A stretch of DNA of 64,000 bases from Dolomedes plantarius (GCA_907164885.2 OU015490.1:239553639-239617638); one strand, 5' to 3'; numbered from the stretch's first letter, positions 13,701 to 23,248 are shown. Notes: a model not told the origin generated them from the sequence alone. A program made the numbers and translations.

Positions 13701-14913
13701 TATTTTATTTAGTAGATACATTTTACTTTTGTATTTCATGTAATTAATAGGAATGTAACCACAAATTAATTGAGAGTTATTTTCAAAAATTGGTTCTTAT
13801 GTGATAACATCTGAAATAGATTTTCCTGAAAATATCATTTCTCATCGTCTAAATCTATATAAGAAAACTTATCTTACAAAAAAAATTTGTATTTGAATTC
13901 TCCAATATGTATAAATCTAGAAAATGCAATAAAAAAATTACACAATTTTTGAAGCGGTTTTGGTCCAAAAATTGAGCAGTCAGACGGTTAAGCTAATAAA
14001 TTTTTATTTTTTTTTTGTGTCAGGGCAGCATTACCAAAATAAAATTTCCTGTTTCCCTGCATGTACATTCAAATATTATAGGGTTTTTACTTCACTTCTT
14101 AACATGTAGCTTTCTAGAAGCAAAAACATAAACATGCAATGAAGGTGAAAATTTAGTCCACCTCATTTTGATTATCTGACAAGACTTACATGATTTCTTT
14201 CCATAGAAAAATGCGATATAGCCTATTGGGCACTTGGTAATACTGATTTATATATGTTTTAACCCACCATAAATTTGACACGAGTGGATCTTTCAGTTAT
14301 GGGCAGTATAAGCTACAGCATATACATACACTGGAGACACAAAATCGATCAAATTTCCTTAACAAAAAACTTCCACTAATATATGTCAAATAATATAAAA
14401 ACAATAACATATATAATCATAATCAACATGCATTAACATTTCTAAATGACTTATCATGTGCTCTCTAATCTGACTTGGCTTTTAAAAAACTAAGATTATT
14501 AATGAGAACATGAAGAAATTTCATTATCAGATTGTCGAAGAAAATAAACTTAATATTATGACAATTAATCTAAACGGATAAGTCGTTTTCACATTCATTA
14601 TATAAAGAAAACTTTTATGTAGCAATCTATTCATTTTGTTTCTAAGCAAAAGTTTTACCATAATACCGGTTGCATTATTTGAAATTCATAATCACCAAAC
14701 CTAAATTGTTTATGAAATTATACTTATAAAAAATAGTATGAAATTTACAGGTCAATTCGTAACTCTTAAGTTTAATGCACGCTACAATGAAATAAAAACA
14801 AACAAACCCTCTTTCCCTGGAGGCTTTGGTTGTAATTCTCTTGGATACGGATATTTAAAATTGAATTTACGAGTTTGACATTGAATAATTGATCTCAAAG
14901 AATTAAAAAGCAT
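932..14913 (-). CDS. MRPL18: mitochondrial large-subunit ribosomal protein uL18m, five exons
   Basis: Mitochondrial ribosomal protein L18; family members bind 5S rRNA or the central protuberance and act in the matrix. Coding exons on the minus strand are 14808-14913, 11082-11247, 8146-8259, 7675-7792 and 932-1021. All introns are GT-AG and the phases join exactly, giving 594 nt and 197 residues. The basic, acid-free start (MLFNSLRSIIQ...) fits a mitochondrial presequence. Family hallmarks are NRNPRNLE (residues 61-68), VIAASTREWAVRKHL (113-127), and ARILAHRCLQSGI (140-152), with the usual C-terminal helix LLLKTLDEEGL (171-181) before the stop. The length is close to the human protein (about 180). 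Introns are long (3.6, 2.8, 0.35 and 6.7 kb) and full of transposons, but no exon is damaged. The start is the only in-frame ATG in exon 1; a non-coding first exon cannot be excluded. Confidence 0.93.
1022..3398 (-). other. MRPL18 intron 4, 3' part
   Basis: AT-rich intron sequence with no convincing exon or open frame. The less AT-rich patch at about 1160-1330 resembles decayed interspersed repeat. A pure poly(T) run lies at 3004-3048. Confidence 0.6.
3004..3048 (-). repeat. poly(T) tract, possible retroposon tail
   Basis: An uninterrupted run of about 45 T. Read on the minus strand it is a poly(A) tail of the kind left by LINE or SINE retroposition. No body is recognised on its high-coordinate side, so a simple slippage tract is equally possible. 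Confidence 0.5.
3399..4047 (+). mobile_element. non-autonomous Helitron, family 1
   Basis: It begins TC (TCTATGTAATTATATATATA) and ends with GCGGGTTTTCAGCTAG, fitting Helitron rules (5' TC, 3' CTRR, no terminal inverted repeats, insertion between A and T). The inner part carries a core shared with the copies at 4048, 35633, 49190 and 59131: an AACTGACTGACATAC-like stretch, then ACCGCTGGACCTA and GGGCTGAAATTTTGCATG. No Rep/helicase coding is present. The 5' end is more diverged than in the neighbouring copy. Confidence 0.75.
4048..4841 (+). mobile_element. non-autonomous Helitron, family 1, abutting copy
   Basis: It starts TCTATATATATAAAACAG on the base after the CTAG of the previous copy and ends TTTTCAGCTAG, followed by T. 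The two copies are therefore head-to-tail with no spacer. The internal core is that of the family, with an expanded TA microsatellite at about 4736-4762. The copy and its 3' flank recur inverted at 35481-36405. Confidence 0.8.
4842..4992 (+). repeat. duplicated block, inverted copy at 35481-35632
   Basis: These 151 bases directly follow the Helitron and reappear as the reverse complement next to the Helitron at 35633, with only two or three differences by eye. Both copies hold the same element-flank junction. The block is either a segmental duplication or flank carried along by the Helitron. Confidence 0.8.
5538..7050 (+). pseudogene. hAT transposase, internally deleted and frameshifted
   Basis: The first frame (5538-6047, 169 residues) opens MPKRKCMFNVN and carries a BED zinc finger: CEKC near residues 33-36, then HLKSEKH. 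It ends with a segment (IGIGCGAHVIHNAIKSAAD) that in full-length relatives lies far into the catalytic region, so much of the RNase H-like core is deleted. Reading shifts frame near 6040 and again near 6580. It finishes with the hAT dimerisation domain (LPATNAPVGRVFSMMNKLWP) in 6523-7050. The protein cannot be active as it stands. Family-level assignment to hAT is secure; the subfamily is not resolved. Confidence 0.85.
7147..7253 (+). repeat. 53-bp tandem duplication inside hAT 3' end
   Basis: Two adjacent copies of a roughly 53-base unit containing CCTGTTAATTAACC and ending GAGTCAAAAAATAA. The second copy borders the element end. Duplicated subterminal sequence is common in hAT elements, where transposase binds. 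Confidence 0.75.
7793..8145 (-). other. MRPL18 intron 3
   Basis: A 353-base GT-AG intron, the shortest of the gene. No mobile element or other feature was recognised in it. Confidence 0.8.
8260..11081 (-). other. MRPL18 intron 2
   Basis: A 2.8-kb AT-rich GT-AG intron. Apart from the foldback element at 10219-10616 no gene, RNA or recognisable transposon was seen. Confidence 0.7.
10219..10616. mobile_element. foldback/MITE with about 118-bp inverted arms
   Basis: The left arm (10219-10336) and right arm (10499-10616) are imperfect reverse complements around a loop of about 162 bases. Shared blocks include AATAATACTTAAACATTAT, GAGTATATTTTCTCC and AGTTTGAAAAA. No open frame is present. The long arms and small size fit a foldback element or long-TIR MITE. 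Neither a target duplication nor the superfamily could be fixed by eye. Confidence 0.75.
11500..11660 (-). mobile_element. tRNA-derived SINE, diverged
   Basis: Read on the minus strand it has a degenerate tRNA-like head (box A around GGTTAGCGTCACAAGC; box B eroded) and a body ending in a CCCATAATAAAGTAG-like tail. The copy at 21412-21560 shares the same layout and is better preserved. It lies in MRPL18 intron 1. Confidence 0.55.
12578..12700 (+). mobile_element. possible tRNA-derived SINE fragment
   Basis: A box-A-like stretch (TGGTGCAGTGATTGCATC) is followed about 50 bases later by AAATCAAACCCCAG, a weak box B. The spacing suits a tRNA-derived head. No body shared with the other SINEs was identified, so the call is tentative. 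Confidence 0.3.
12836..13987 (+). mobile_element. piggyBac element with internal deletion
   Basis: TTAA tetranucleotides at 12832-12835 and 13988-13991 bound the element. The termini are inverted: CCCTCTGACTGCT at left, CCGTCTGACTGCT as the right end reversed. TTAA targeting and this terminal pattern identify piggyBac. It contains only the two ends of a transposase gene. It sits in MRPL18 intron 1. Confidence 0.88.
13113..13640 (+). pseudogene. piggyBac transposase remnant
   Basis: The frame starts MPGKKHLVSDRTY with an acidic DDLSDSESD stretch typical of piggyBac N-termini. It hits a stop, and the catalytic core (about 400 residues) is absent. It resumes around 13470 with the C-terminal zinc-finger region: RLKAHYFTS, a stop, then PPNPTKKEPRRQCAVCC. 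The cysteine-rich finger is incomplete and several stops interrupt it. The element depends on transposase made elsewhere. Confidence 0.75.
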
Positions 14914-15279
14914 ATTGTCATTAATCTTAACAATTAATTACATATAGTTTAAAATTTGTTTACGTTTTTCTATACCGTTACAGTTGCAGTTTTACAATAT
15001 TGAAGGAATTTTTTTTTCCTTTTACAGATACGTCCTTGCGTGAAATGCAGCTTTAAAATTAAATTAGTACTTAGGCATCATAATTATGTATAAATAACTA
15101 CAACACCAAAGTACGCCAAACAGTAATTTTTTTTTTTCTTGGGTGGAGGTACTTGTTTTGAGACATTCGTCCTTTAAAGTGCGGTAATTTGTTGACTACT
15201 TTTTATTGCCCGGAATAGTTAAATGAACTTTAGTAATAAAATTCTCATTTATAAACCATCCTTATGTAGGTCAGTCTTA
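14914..15279 (-). promoter_or_regulatory. presumed MRPL18 5' UTR and promoter region
   Basis: About 365 bases between the MRPL18 start codon and the MITE at 15280. No TATA box, initiator or other element can be assigned with confidence. The call rests on position alone. Confidence 0.3.
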
Positions 15280-15457
15280 GGGCCTGTTCACATAGAAGTC
15301 CGGTAGCAGGGCGTTAAAGGAAAGATGACGTTGAGACGAAAATAAACCAATCATAGGAGTTAAAAATTTCATTGCTAATAGTTTGGAGGTTTGTCATTGG
15401 TTAAATATATTTCAATACTTTAACGCTCCGCTACCGGACTCCTATGTGAACAGGCCC
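15280..15457. mobile_element. 178-bp MITE, PIF/Harbinger type
   Basis: Exact TTA target duplications (15277-15279, 15458-15460) flank about 40-bp inverted ends that differ at about three positions; each end starts GGGCCTGTTCACATAG. A three-base TWA target and short size fit PIF/Harbinger MITEs. It lies some 370 bases upstream of the MRPL18 start codon. A diverged relative is at 27425. Confidence 0.88.
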
Positions 15458-15699
15458 TTATGCTGCAGATTCTAATATTAAAATTCTAGCTGTTGCTCAA
15501 AACATGATCAATTTCCCATAGTATTTTTACAATGTTGACATTTGTACGGAGATTAATCTGACCACTATATAAAATTACCTCTAAACTCTTGCTATTTTTT
15601 TTTTATTTAAAAAATAAATTTAAAAACTCCTACTACACCATAAATGTACCACAAAGTATATCACGAGGCTTACAAAAGTAAGTAAAAATCACAAAAGAC

Positions 15700-15945
15700 C
15701 TAAAAATCTAGACTGTGCACAAAGTCAGATAGAAAAACATAAGTCTCCTTCCTTCTAACAAAATCAGAAAAAACAGGAGGCCAACCCATGGAGAGGCCCT
15801 CCAAACTTGTCCTGGAAACATATCTAAGATTTGCATGCAAACTGCAGTGCAGAAGGATATGCTCTGCATTCTCTTCACCATCACCACAGTCACAACGTCA
15901 CAAGTCACAACCACAGTCACAACGTGGCAAAATACGCCATCGGAG
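15700..15945 (-). pseudogene. LINE ORF2 C-terminus fragment
   Basis: The minus-strand frame reads CDCGDGEENAEHILLHC, a cysteine-histidine motif found after the RNase H region of jockey/I/R1-like LINEs. About 50 more residues follow (…PPVFSDFVRRKETYVFL…) to a proper stop at 15700-15702. Upstream of the motif a roughly 25-base tandem duplication and a stop break the frame. Only the last tenth of such a protein is present, as expected for a 5'-truncated LINE copy. Confidence 0.7.
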
Positions 15946-16010
15946 TGCGACGCCATTTTCAACTTTGGAGACCAGAACTAATCGCTCCCATGTTAACGTC
16001 CATAGAGGAA
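15932..16010 (+). repeat. inverted-repeat partner A, YY1-like motif
   Basis: It begins ATACGCCATCGGAGTG and includes CGCCATTTT and TTTGGAGACCAGAACTA. A similar sequence lies inverted at 17125-17208. See partner B. Confidence 0.5.
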
Positions 16011-16548
16011 AATTTCGAGGATTTTTTACTTCAAAGCCAATATTTTTTAACACTTAAAAGCTGTTGAAATGTATACCGAAGAACGTCAACTTAATTTAAA
16101 AAATACTTTAAACTGTGTCCCAAACGCAATATTTAAAGGAAATTGAAAGGTTTCTTTGGAAATCGGCTGTTTTACGCTTTGTGCGGAAACATTTGGCACA
16201 GAGTTGGCTGATTTTCGTGAAGTGCGAATTTTTTAGTACATTTCAGATTAATCTCTGGTTTGGCGATAAATATCTCACCTGGGCAATAATTATAGCATTT
16301 AATAAATGCTTTTGGAATAGAATAAGAAAATATAAAATGCATCTTTAACAATTTATTTGAAAAAAGTACTTCAATTGTTAAAAAAAAAAAGAATTTTCAT
16401 ACAACATGAAAAATACGTAATCTTTACGGATTTATTAGAGATAATAATAATAATCTACAAACAAAGATTTTAAAAATTAATAAACAAAATTAGGAAAATT
16501 TTTAAATTGTTTTTGGGAGGCAACAACTTAATATTTAAACTTTGATGC
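16011..16548. other. no recognised feature
   Basis: AT-rich sequence with only short open frames that lack family features. Nothing recognisable was seen. Confidence 0.5.
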
Positions 16549-16712
16549 TCGAGGCCGTGGCGGCCTTGTGGTACAACGCGCTGGTTTTCGGTGCTAAGGG
16601 TGCTCAGATCGAATCCTGGAGAAGCGTCACTAAAATGCCTCCGTTTGTGTCCCCCCTCCAGACTGGGCAATGCTGGTCTGCCTGTATGGCGCCTCCATAA
16701 TAAAATGGTCAG
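16549..16712 (+). mobile_element. tRNA-derived SINE
   Basis: The tRNA-like head shows box A around GGCCTTGTGGTACAACGCGC and box B at GATCGAATCC. The body runs through CTGTATGGCGCCTCCATAAT. The same body, reversed, recurs in the copies at 11500, 21412 and 47745. Such elements are transcribed by RNA polymerase III and copied by LINE machinery. Confidence 0.7.
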
Positions 16713-17124
16713 CAAAGCTTCGGTGAATTATAGGTGAATGTCTTCGCGACAAGCTTGCCCTCGTTTTATTAAATTTAAATTCCCGCTGAAAAAAGATCAA
16801 ATATCGTAAGTTGTTATTGTACACGGCTAACAGACACCGGAAATGAATTAATCTAAGGAATCCCAAAATGATTTGGCATCTTTGATTTAGAAGGTTACCA
16901 TACAAGGGTTATCATAATTTTCTATTTCAATGCGCTTATCGCCTACAAGGCAGTGTTTGGCAAAGTGAAATTCGAAAGTGAATAATATTTATTGTTTTTC
17001 TCATTAAAAACATTGTATCCAGACGTAATTTTTATGAAAAATCGCAGATTTTAAATATACTAAGGTTTACATAGTAGGAATTTCTTTAAGTATGGATAGG
17101 TTTCAAGCAAGAGTGTCCGCAAAA
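16713..17124. other. no recognised feature
   Basis: Nothing identifiable. It is enclosed between the two inverted copies at 15932 and 17208, so it may belong to the interior of an unrecognised element. Confidence 0.4.
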
Positions 17125-17208
17125 AGGAGGCAATGCTAATCTCCATAGGGTTTCCTAGTTTTGTTCTCCAAAGGTCTCCAAGATGGCCGCCTCACTCCGA
17201 TGACGTAT
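17125..17208 (-). repeat. inverted-repeat partner B with YY1-like motif
   Basis: Reversed, it begins ATACGTCATCGGAGTGAGG and continues through GGCCATCTTGGAGACC, paralleling partner A at 15932. CCAAGATGGCCGCC on the plus strand resembles a YY1/Pho binding site. The pair could be the ends of a 1.3-kb transposon or duplicated promoter sequence. The homology is seen; the role is unknown. Confidence 0.5.
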
Positions 17209-17992
17209 ACCAAACCTGAATAGGTAGCTTTTAAAATTTTCGTGGCCTGTAAAAACTTGAGATAATTTAAAATATGTTGAAAAATATTTGCACTTTAAAC
17301 GATTAAAGACAGCTGGAAAGAAACTCGTTGTAACTGTTGCTATTAACTTTCATAAAAATTTACCAGATGAACTTATAAAAAATCTGGCCCAGCTAATAAG
17401 AAACGGCCTTGTGCCATTCTCGCTCGTAATTTTTCATTGTTTGTCCTGTCTACTCCCTAATTATTTAAGTTGATCTTTCCTTTTTTATTAAATTATTTTG
17501 TTTTTTACTACTGGAATTCGTTTATTGTTCGTTTTTCGAACTCACTCAGTTTTTCATTTTTACACGGTCTCTGATTCATGCAGTTTCATTGGTCGTCTTC
17601 AATCTTTTTGATTCGTTCCTAAAAACCCCTCCAAGATCCGATCAGTTTAACTACCCCCTTTGCTCTCGTCACTGCAAGTCATTCCCCATTGGTCTACGTG
17701 ACCACGGTCTATGCTAGGAGCTTCGCTAAAACTAAATATTTTTATTTTTCCCTCTGTTTTTATTTCCTTAAACTCTCGAAACTTTTTTTGTTTACCTCAC
17801 TTTCTATTATTTTTCCTATATTCGTTTTTACTTTTGATCTCTGAAGTTTTGCGTGCATTGCTAAATTATCCTACAATGGAGGGCTTGGCCCATGGATTGT
17901 AGTTCCCATAATAAGGTAATGTGATTTAAGAGTACCCAGCGGGATGGAATAGTTTCCATAATACCTCCTGAAGCTACTGAACTTTTTTTTAA
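17209..17992. other. no recognised gene
   Basis: A 61-codon frame at 17288-17473 and a 63-codon frame at 17711-17902 show no family features. The tail of this stretch (about 17870-17925) resembles a SINE 3' end (CCCATAATAAGG) but has no head. Confidence 0.4.
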
Positions 17993-18150
17993 CGTAGGAT
18001 TACGTTCCTCGATAACGGTCCTTCGGAGAGAAAAAAATTGTCCGGTGTCACGAGTTATAATTTTGGCAGCGCGCCAAACCCAGTAGCAGTAAACAGTTAA
18101 AAAGAAAAGTACCAAAATGCGTCAAAAAAGCAACAATAAGTAATCCTACG
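17993..18150. mobile_element. 158-bp TTAA-flanked MITE, piggyBac type
   Basis: TTAA at 17989-17992 and 18151-18154 bound a 158-base element with perfect short inverted ends (CGTAGGATTAC). TTAA duplication and size fit a piggyBac MITE. It has no coding capacity. Confidence 0.75.
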
Positions 18151-18154
18151 TTAA

Positions 18155-18830
18155 TAACCCGCGGAAATTTCGTTAGAAGAGACTACCTGATCTTATTTTT
18201 TTTATCATCTGGGAGCATCATACAAGTCAGTTAACACTGCTCTCTGCTGCCGCCTTAATTTTGACCGAGCACCTCCAAGAGCGGATAGTAATAATTAGAA
18301 AATAACAATAATACATACTCAGAGCTGTAAATAAACTGTGTGCTCGTGCTTGAAATGTGACATATTAGATAAGTGATTAATTTATGACGCCAACGCAAAC
18401 AATCAAAATTAATTTCTTCTTTCGGTAATTCTCCAGTTCAAAAAATCTATTTAATGGACTCAATGCGTTTTTTTAACTTAGCGTCCCATATCGTATAACA
18501 GTCCCTAATTGTAGGAAATTTTCAGTTTAAGTAATACGTAGCTCACGTGTCAGAAATGTTTCTTCAATCTACTGAAAACATTCTAACCCCTCTTAACACA
18601 ATAGGTCTAATGTAAAATTATCGATCAACTAAGCACAAATGTAATGCTATTTCTCTGATAAATATTCGCCGTAAGATATCCAGCAAATAGATGAAACATG
18701 CATTAATTTCATCTTTCATGACACACCACTAACCAATTTCAATGCAAGCAATCTCCTCTGAACAGCAGAATCAAAGCTGACAGAAATGTTTATAGGGATT
18801 GTAATGGATCAAACTCGATGAAATATATTT
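18155..18830. other. no recognised feature
   Basis: No gene, RNA or repeat recognised between the MITE and the Tc1-like element. Confidence 0.5.
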
Positions 18831-20216
18831 CCCTCTATAACAAAAAATCGACGCACCAAGGAGTTGCCAGATTGTAATGAAATTTCGTATGCAAAGATGT
18901 TTCGACCAAACATGCAAGTGATTGAAATTTGGTGTCCAAAGAATAAATAGCGGGAGCTCCAGCGCATCAGAACTGCGAACCCAGCAGGTGTATATAAGGA
19001 GCGTTGTTTAAATTTTCTGTTGCATTTCGAATGTTGATATCTTACGTCGACTGTAACAATGCCTCGCCGAAGGATTCGTGCTTATTACGAGTATATTTCA
19101 ACGTTTGACAGAGGTCTTGTCATCGGATTGAAAGAAGCTGTTTGGGCAAATCGAAGAATCGCTCGACATCTGGGTCGAAGTGATGCAGCGGTTAGACGAT
19201 GCTGGCAAGAATGGGTCAACAACGGCAAATTTAAGCGTCAGGATGGCAGCGGTCGACCTAGGACCACAACAGAACGGGAAGACAGAGCGATTATCATATC
19301 AGCTGTCATAGAACGGGATTCGTCGTTATCAACTATGAGACGTGTGACCCGCACATAAGTGTCCAACATAACCATTGACAGACAACTGGCATAGTGGAAT
19401 CTACACTCACGCCGACCGTTACGCCACTGACCTCTCACGCCTGTACACCGTCAAGTCCGATTACAGTGGTGCGTAACTCGATCAACTTGGAAATGCACCG
19501 ACTGGGGACGTATGATCTTTAGTGACGAGTCCCTTTTCCAACTGTGTCCTGACGACCACCGAAGACGTGTCTGGAGACGTGCAGGGCAGCGTGGGGATCC
19601 TGCTTTTACTATCACATGCCCCACAGGCCCACAATAGGATGTTATGGTCTGGGATGCCATTTTCTTTGATAGCTGGACCCCTTTGTTACTCATTAGTGAC
19701 AAACTTACAGCACAGCGGTACGTAGATGACATTCTGCCACCCGTTTTTCTGCCGTTCATGCGCCCTCCGGACTTAGTTTACAACAAGATAATGACCGGCC
19801 GCATACGATACATGTTGCTATAAATTGTCTTCAAGTTTTCACTTCTTGGCCACCTAGGTCGCATGATCTCTCCCCCATAGAGCACATTTAGTGCGTGGGG
19901 GGAAGGCTATTGCAACTATCCCGGAATATTGCCGATTTAACCCGACAGTTAGAAAGAATTTGGTATGAAATCCCACAAGACACCATCCAGGAACTTTATA
20001 AGCCTATGCCACGCTTGGTAACAGCTTGCATCCAGGCCAGAGGTGGGCCAACGCCGTATTGACTTCCTCGCTTTGTAAAGATCAAACTCTGGAATAAATC
20101 ATTAAAATGTTCTGAAATTTTAGCCATTTTTTGTTCTATGTATGTTCTTTGCATCCACCAATTTTTGTTGCAATCGGGCTACTTCTTGGTGCGTCGATTT
20201 TTCTTGTTATAGAGTG
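18831..20216 (+). mobile_element. degraded Tc1-like element
   Basis: Inverted ends share ATCGACGCACCAAG and CTCTATAACAA; the right end is followed by TA. Size (1.4 kb) and end structure fit Tc1. The ends and the start of the transposase resemble those of the better-preserved element at 44420. Confidence 0.8.
19059..20061 (+). pseudogene. Tc1-like transposase, multiply broken
   Basis: The frame starts MPRRRIRAYYEY and holds the N-terminal helix-turn-helix (ARHLGRSDAAVRRCWQEW) for 99 residues, then stops at 19356-19358. Downstream pieces in shifting frames keep FSDESLF (first catalytic Asp), a VMVWDAI-like segment and the C-terminal CIQARGGPTPY before a stop at 20059-20061. The second catalytic block is destroyed. 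It is an inactive relative of the 44653 transposase. Confidence 0.8.
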
Positions 20217-20218
20217 TA

Positions 20219-21400
20219 AAAGAACACCTAAATCAAAGAGTGCTGTTAACTCCCCTGTAGATATATGTCATGTTCTTGTGTTACCGGCTCCTCCTTTGAG
20301 CGTGTGTTATACATTTTACTGAATCATACTAGTAGTAACAAAACTAACCAACTCACTAGCGATAGCTAGTCTATCTGAAAAGCACAGACAATGGAACTGA
20401 TGTTACAAATTAAAGATAATTACCCGTAGTTTCTAAAGTAAGTCGGTGCTTCCGCTTTAGAAACAAAAGGTATTGCATTGGCGTGTAATTAGTTCTACTT
20501 CCAGTCTTCTTTCGGTGATTTTCAATACGTTAGCTGACTGGCTTTATTTCCATGACAACACGAGGAGAAAATTGGATGGGGAGCCGCGTTTTTTGTAATT
20601 TGAGAGCTTCGCTCAGACAAGATAAAATTTTAATGCCAAAGACCGCATTCTTTAGTTCGTAAAAGAATTGGTTTTGCTAGTTCCACTGTTTTAGTTATGT
20701 GCTGTATGAAGTGCAACGAATAGTCAGTTACATTATAAATGTTTTGTGAAAAAGATGAAATGAGTGATTTCATGAATGGCTTAGCGGAAAAGACGTCATT
20801 TTATCTATTTATGTATGAAGACTTAATTCGAATTGTTCAGAGTCGAAGGCTTCAGCTACTGTTATTAGAACTTGATATTGAAAGTAAGGGAGAGAGTCTA
20901 AAAAATTAAATCGTATACCCAAAGATTAATGTGATTACCAAAAATACTTATCACTGGATCAAGTGACCCAAATTAGCAATAGTGTTGAGTGTGTTCGCTT
21001 TCCTGGACTAAAAAACCCCTTGGATCGAGACCTGTTTCAGTAGTTTACATTCAATAGTGTTATACAGTCACTGCTTGTGAAAGCATCAAATATCACTTAA
21101 TCTCATAGGAGTGTTCGATGCTTTATAGGTATTTGGATCTCAAATGGTTAAACGAGGACTATTACATAAGGCTAACATGGCTGTTTTGGGAATAGAGAAA
21201 CATATTCTTTTAAACCAGAAATAGTGAATGGAAGACATTTTTCATGACTCAAGTTCACACAAAAACGAATCACGAAACGAATTTATGTTTAAATAATTAT
21301 TCATAAGCGAAGTTTTAAAATCCTAGCTATCATTACAATTTAAATTTTTTCTGACGCGACATGTATTTATGCCCTGAGGACACTGACCCATCCATAGAGC
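20219..21400. other. no recognised gene
   Basis: About 1.2 kb without a supported gene. A weak tRNA-like pattern near 20985-21045 (TTGGATCGAGACC resembling box B) may be an old SINE head. Confidence 0.45.
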
Positions 21401-21411
21401 GAATTTGCTGT

Positions 21412-21560
21412 CTACTTTATTATGGGAACACCATATAGTTGAGCCAACACTGCACCCTGTGAGAAAACAGCACAGAAACACCCATGCCCTAGTCGGGATT
21501 CGACAGTACCCTTCTCGTGGAAAGTCGAGACGCTAACCATTATACAATGCGGGCGGCTAC
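21412..21560 (-). mobile_element. tRNA-derived SINE
   Basis: On the minus strand the head reads GTATAATGGTTAGCGTCTCG (box A) and GTCGAATCCCGACTA (box B), close to a real tRNA gene. The body ends TGGTGTTCCCATAATAAAG. It lacks a foldable acceptor stem and carries the family body, so it is a SINE and not a functional tRNA. It is the best-preserved head of the SINE set here. Confidence 0.75.
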
Positions 21561-21665
21561 AATTACAAAATAAATTTGCAGAAGCATGTTCATATACACT
21601 TATACATGCATATGCGTACACTTATATACAAATAACATATGTATATATTCTCTTCCCCTTCTCTC

Positions 21666-21675
<10 letters not shown>

Positions 21676-21725
<50 letters not shown>
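21676..21725. repeat. (GT)n(TA)n microsatellite
   Basis: A short GT run grading into an uninterrupted TA run of about 48 bases, immediately before the MITE at 21726. Confidence 0.95.
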
Positions 21726-21728
<3 letters not shown>

Positions 21729-21898
21729 TGGAATCTCGATCTATCGTTTTTCAAGGGACCGAATGAACTGAACGATAAATGCGGGAAAACGATAGATGTG
21801 GGAACATAACAAAGCGATATGATCGTCGGGACTGGGTGAACTAAACGACACAAACGGGGAAAAGATGATTCGGAGAACGATCGATCGAGATTCCCCTG
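21726..21898. mobile_element. 173-bp MITE, pogo/Tigger type
   Basis: TA flanks inverted ends CAGTGGAATCTCGATC (left) and CAGGGGAATCTCGATC (right reversed), extending through ATCGTT. TA target and CAGT-type ends fit pogo/Tigger MITEs. It abuts a TA microsatellite. Confidence 0.8.
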
Positions 21899-21908
21899 TA
21901 TATATATA

Positions 21909-22222
21909 GTAAAACCTCATTGTTTTGGACTAACTGGGATCATAGAAATCTGGATAATCCGGGTGATATGGATAATAGGCAAAACAAAATCCTTAACTAA
22001 ACAGGCTTACTGTTTATTACGATAATACACTATGTTTCGTAACAAAATTACATAGTACTGTTTACAAGACATTAAGAAATATAAAAATAACTTTTTACAT
22101 CATTTCTTAGCAAAAAATTGGTAAGTCTAGTAAAGCTTTCTTAAACACACCAAAAATCATTTTATTACCATAATTTATTGTACAATCTATGCAGAAACTG
22201 TACATTGAATCAAACTAAAAAG
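21909..22222 (+). mobile_element. pogo/Tigger end fragment, copy 1
   Basis: AGTAAAACCTCATTG opens a segment of about 314 bases nearly identical to 23249-23562. Its start matches Tigger-type ends (CAGTAAAACCTCGTTTATTC in copy 2). Both copies stop after TGTACATTGAATCAAACTAA. A mariner lies between them. Confidence 0.65.
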
Positions 22223-22234
22223 TTTGATTCAATA

Positions 22235-23240
22235 AAGTTTGACAATAAAGTTCGGTGAATGAAGTCAGAACGGCCGATCTGGCAACACTGGCGAAACAAA
22301 ACGGTGCACCTTCGTAGCGGTAGGTGTTGACCATCTGCCCCCACCGTTGTTCAGTTGAGCGTCGTTTGTGTTCACTGTAAGACTTGTTTTACAAAGTGCT
22401 TGTTTAGTGTGTTTGTTCCGTGCGACAATTCGTTACCCAGAATTTAGGGATGAGAGAAACGTGTTGTTGTCTTGTGCCACATCACTTGGATGACGATCAC
22501 AAGCAGGCATGTTTAGAGGCTTCACAGGATTTTGTCGAAACGGCGGATGCGACGCCAAACTTCTTGAACTGCATTGTCATTGAGGATGAGTCCTGGTGTC
22601 TCAGGTACGACCCTGAAACGAAACGGTAAAGCATGGAATGGCGTTCTCCTGCATCACCTCGTCGGAAAAAGGTCAGAGCAGAAAAATCACGCATCAAAAC
22701 GATGGTCATCACCTTTTTTTATAGTCAAGGCATTATCCACAAGGAATTTCTATCTGAGGGAACGACGATGAATGCTGAAGGGTACATTGAAATTTTGACA
22801 CGTTTCATGAAACGTCTACGCAAGGTACGACCGCAGTACGCACAACAAGGTTCATGGTTTTTTGTTCACGACAATGCTCGCCCTCACACAGCCAATATCG
22901 TCAAACAGTTCCTGGCTAAAAAGGGGGTGGTGCAAATTGAACATCCACCATACTCGCCAGATCTCAATCCTACAGACTTTTTCCTACTCCCACAACTCAA
23001 ACTCCTCTGAAAGGAAAGCGATTTGACGATATTCCTGACATCCAACGAAACGTGACGAGGCTTTTGAACTCCATCCCAAAAGAAGACTTCTTGCAAAGTT
23101 TCCAGAATATGTATAGCAGATGTCAGCGGTGCATAGTTATGGGAGGTGACTATTTCGAAGGACAGTAAGGTAACTTTCGTTAATATTTCATCTACGTTAA
23201 TGTTACAGGACTATTCACCGAACTTTATTGTCAGACCTTG
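22235..23240 (+). mobile_element. mariner element with internal deletion
   Basis: TA dinucleotides at 22233-22234 and 23241-23242 flank inverted ends sharing TGACAATAAAGTTCGGTGAA. At 1006 bp it is about 300 bp shorter than a full mariner; the missing part is the transposase N-terminus. Confidence 0.88.
22420..23168 (+). pseudogene. mariner transposase, N-terminally deleted
   Basis: The DNA-binding half is missing. What remains includes EDESWCLRYDPETKR (first Asp), an in-frame stop, then MEWRSP, HDNARPHTANIVKQF and PYSPDLNPTDFF. The last two carry the second and third Asp with 34 residues between, the DD34D signature of mariner. A frameshift near 23008 precedes the C-terminal piece ending GDYFEGQ and a stop. 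It cannot encode a working enzyme. Confidence 0.85.
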
Positions 23241-23248
23241 TATATACA

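Noticed and set aside
15831..16067. 78-codon frame with His-rich start
   Set aside because: Antisense of the LINE C-terminal fragment; the His run is the complement of its GTG-rich duplication.
17868..17935. Possible SINE tail (CCCATAATAAGG)
   Set aside because: Only a short match to the SINE body and no tRNA-like head; not enough to annotate.
21586..21853. Open frames rich in Tyr-Ile repeats
   Set aside because: Translation of TA microsatellite; the same applies near 23700, 25900, 42600, 46400, 57500 and 59300.
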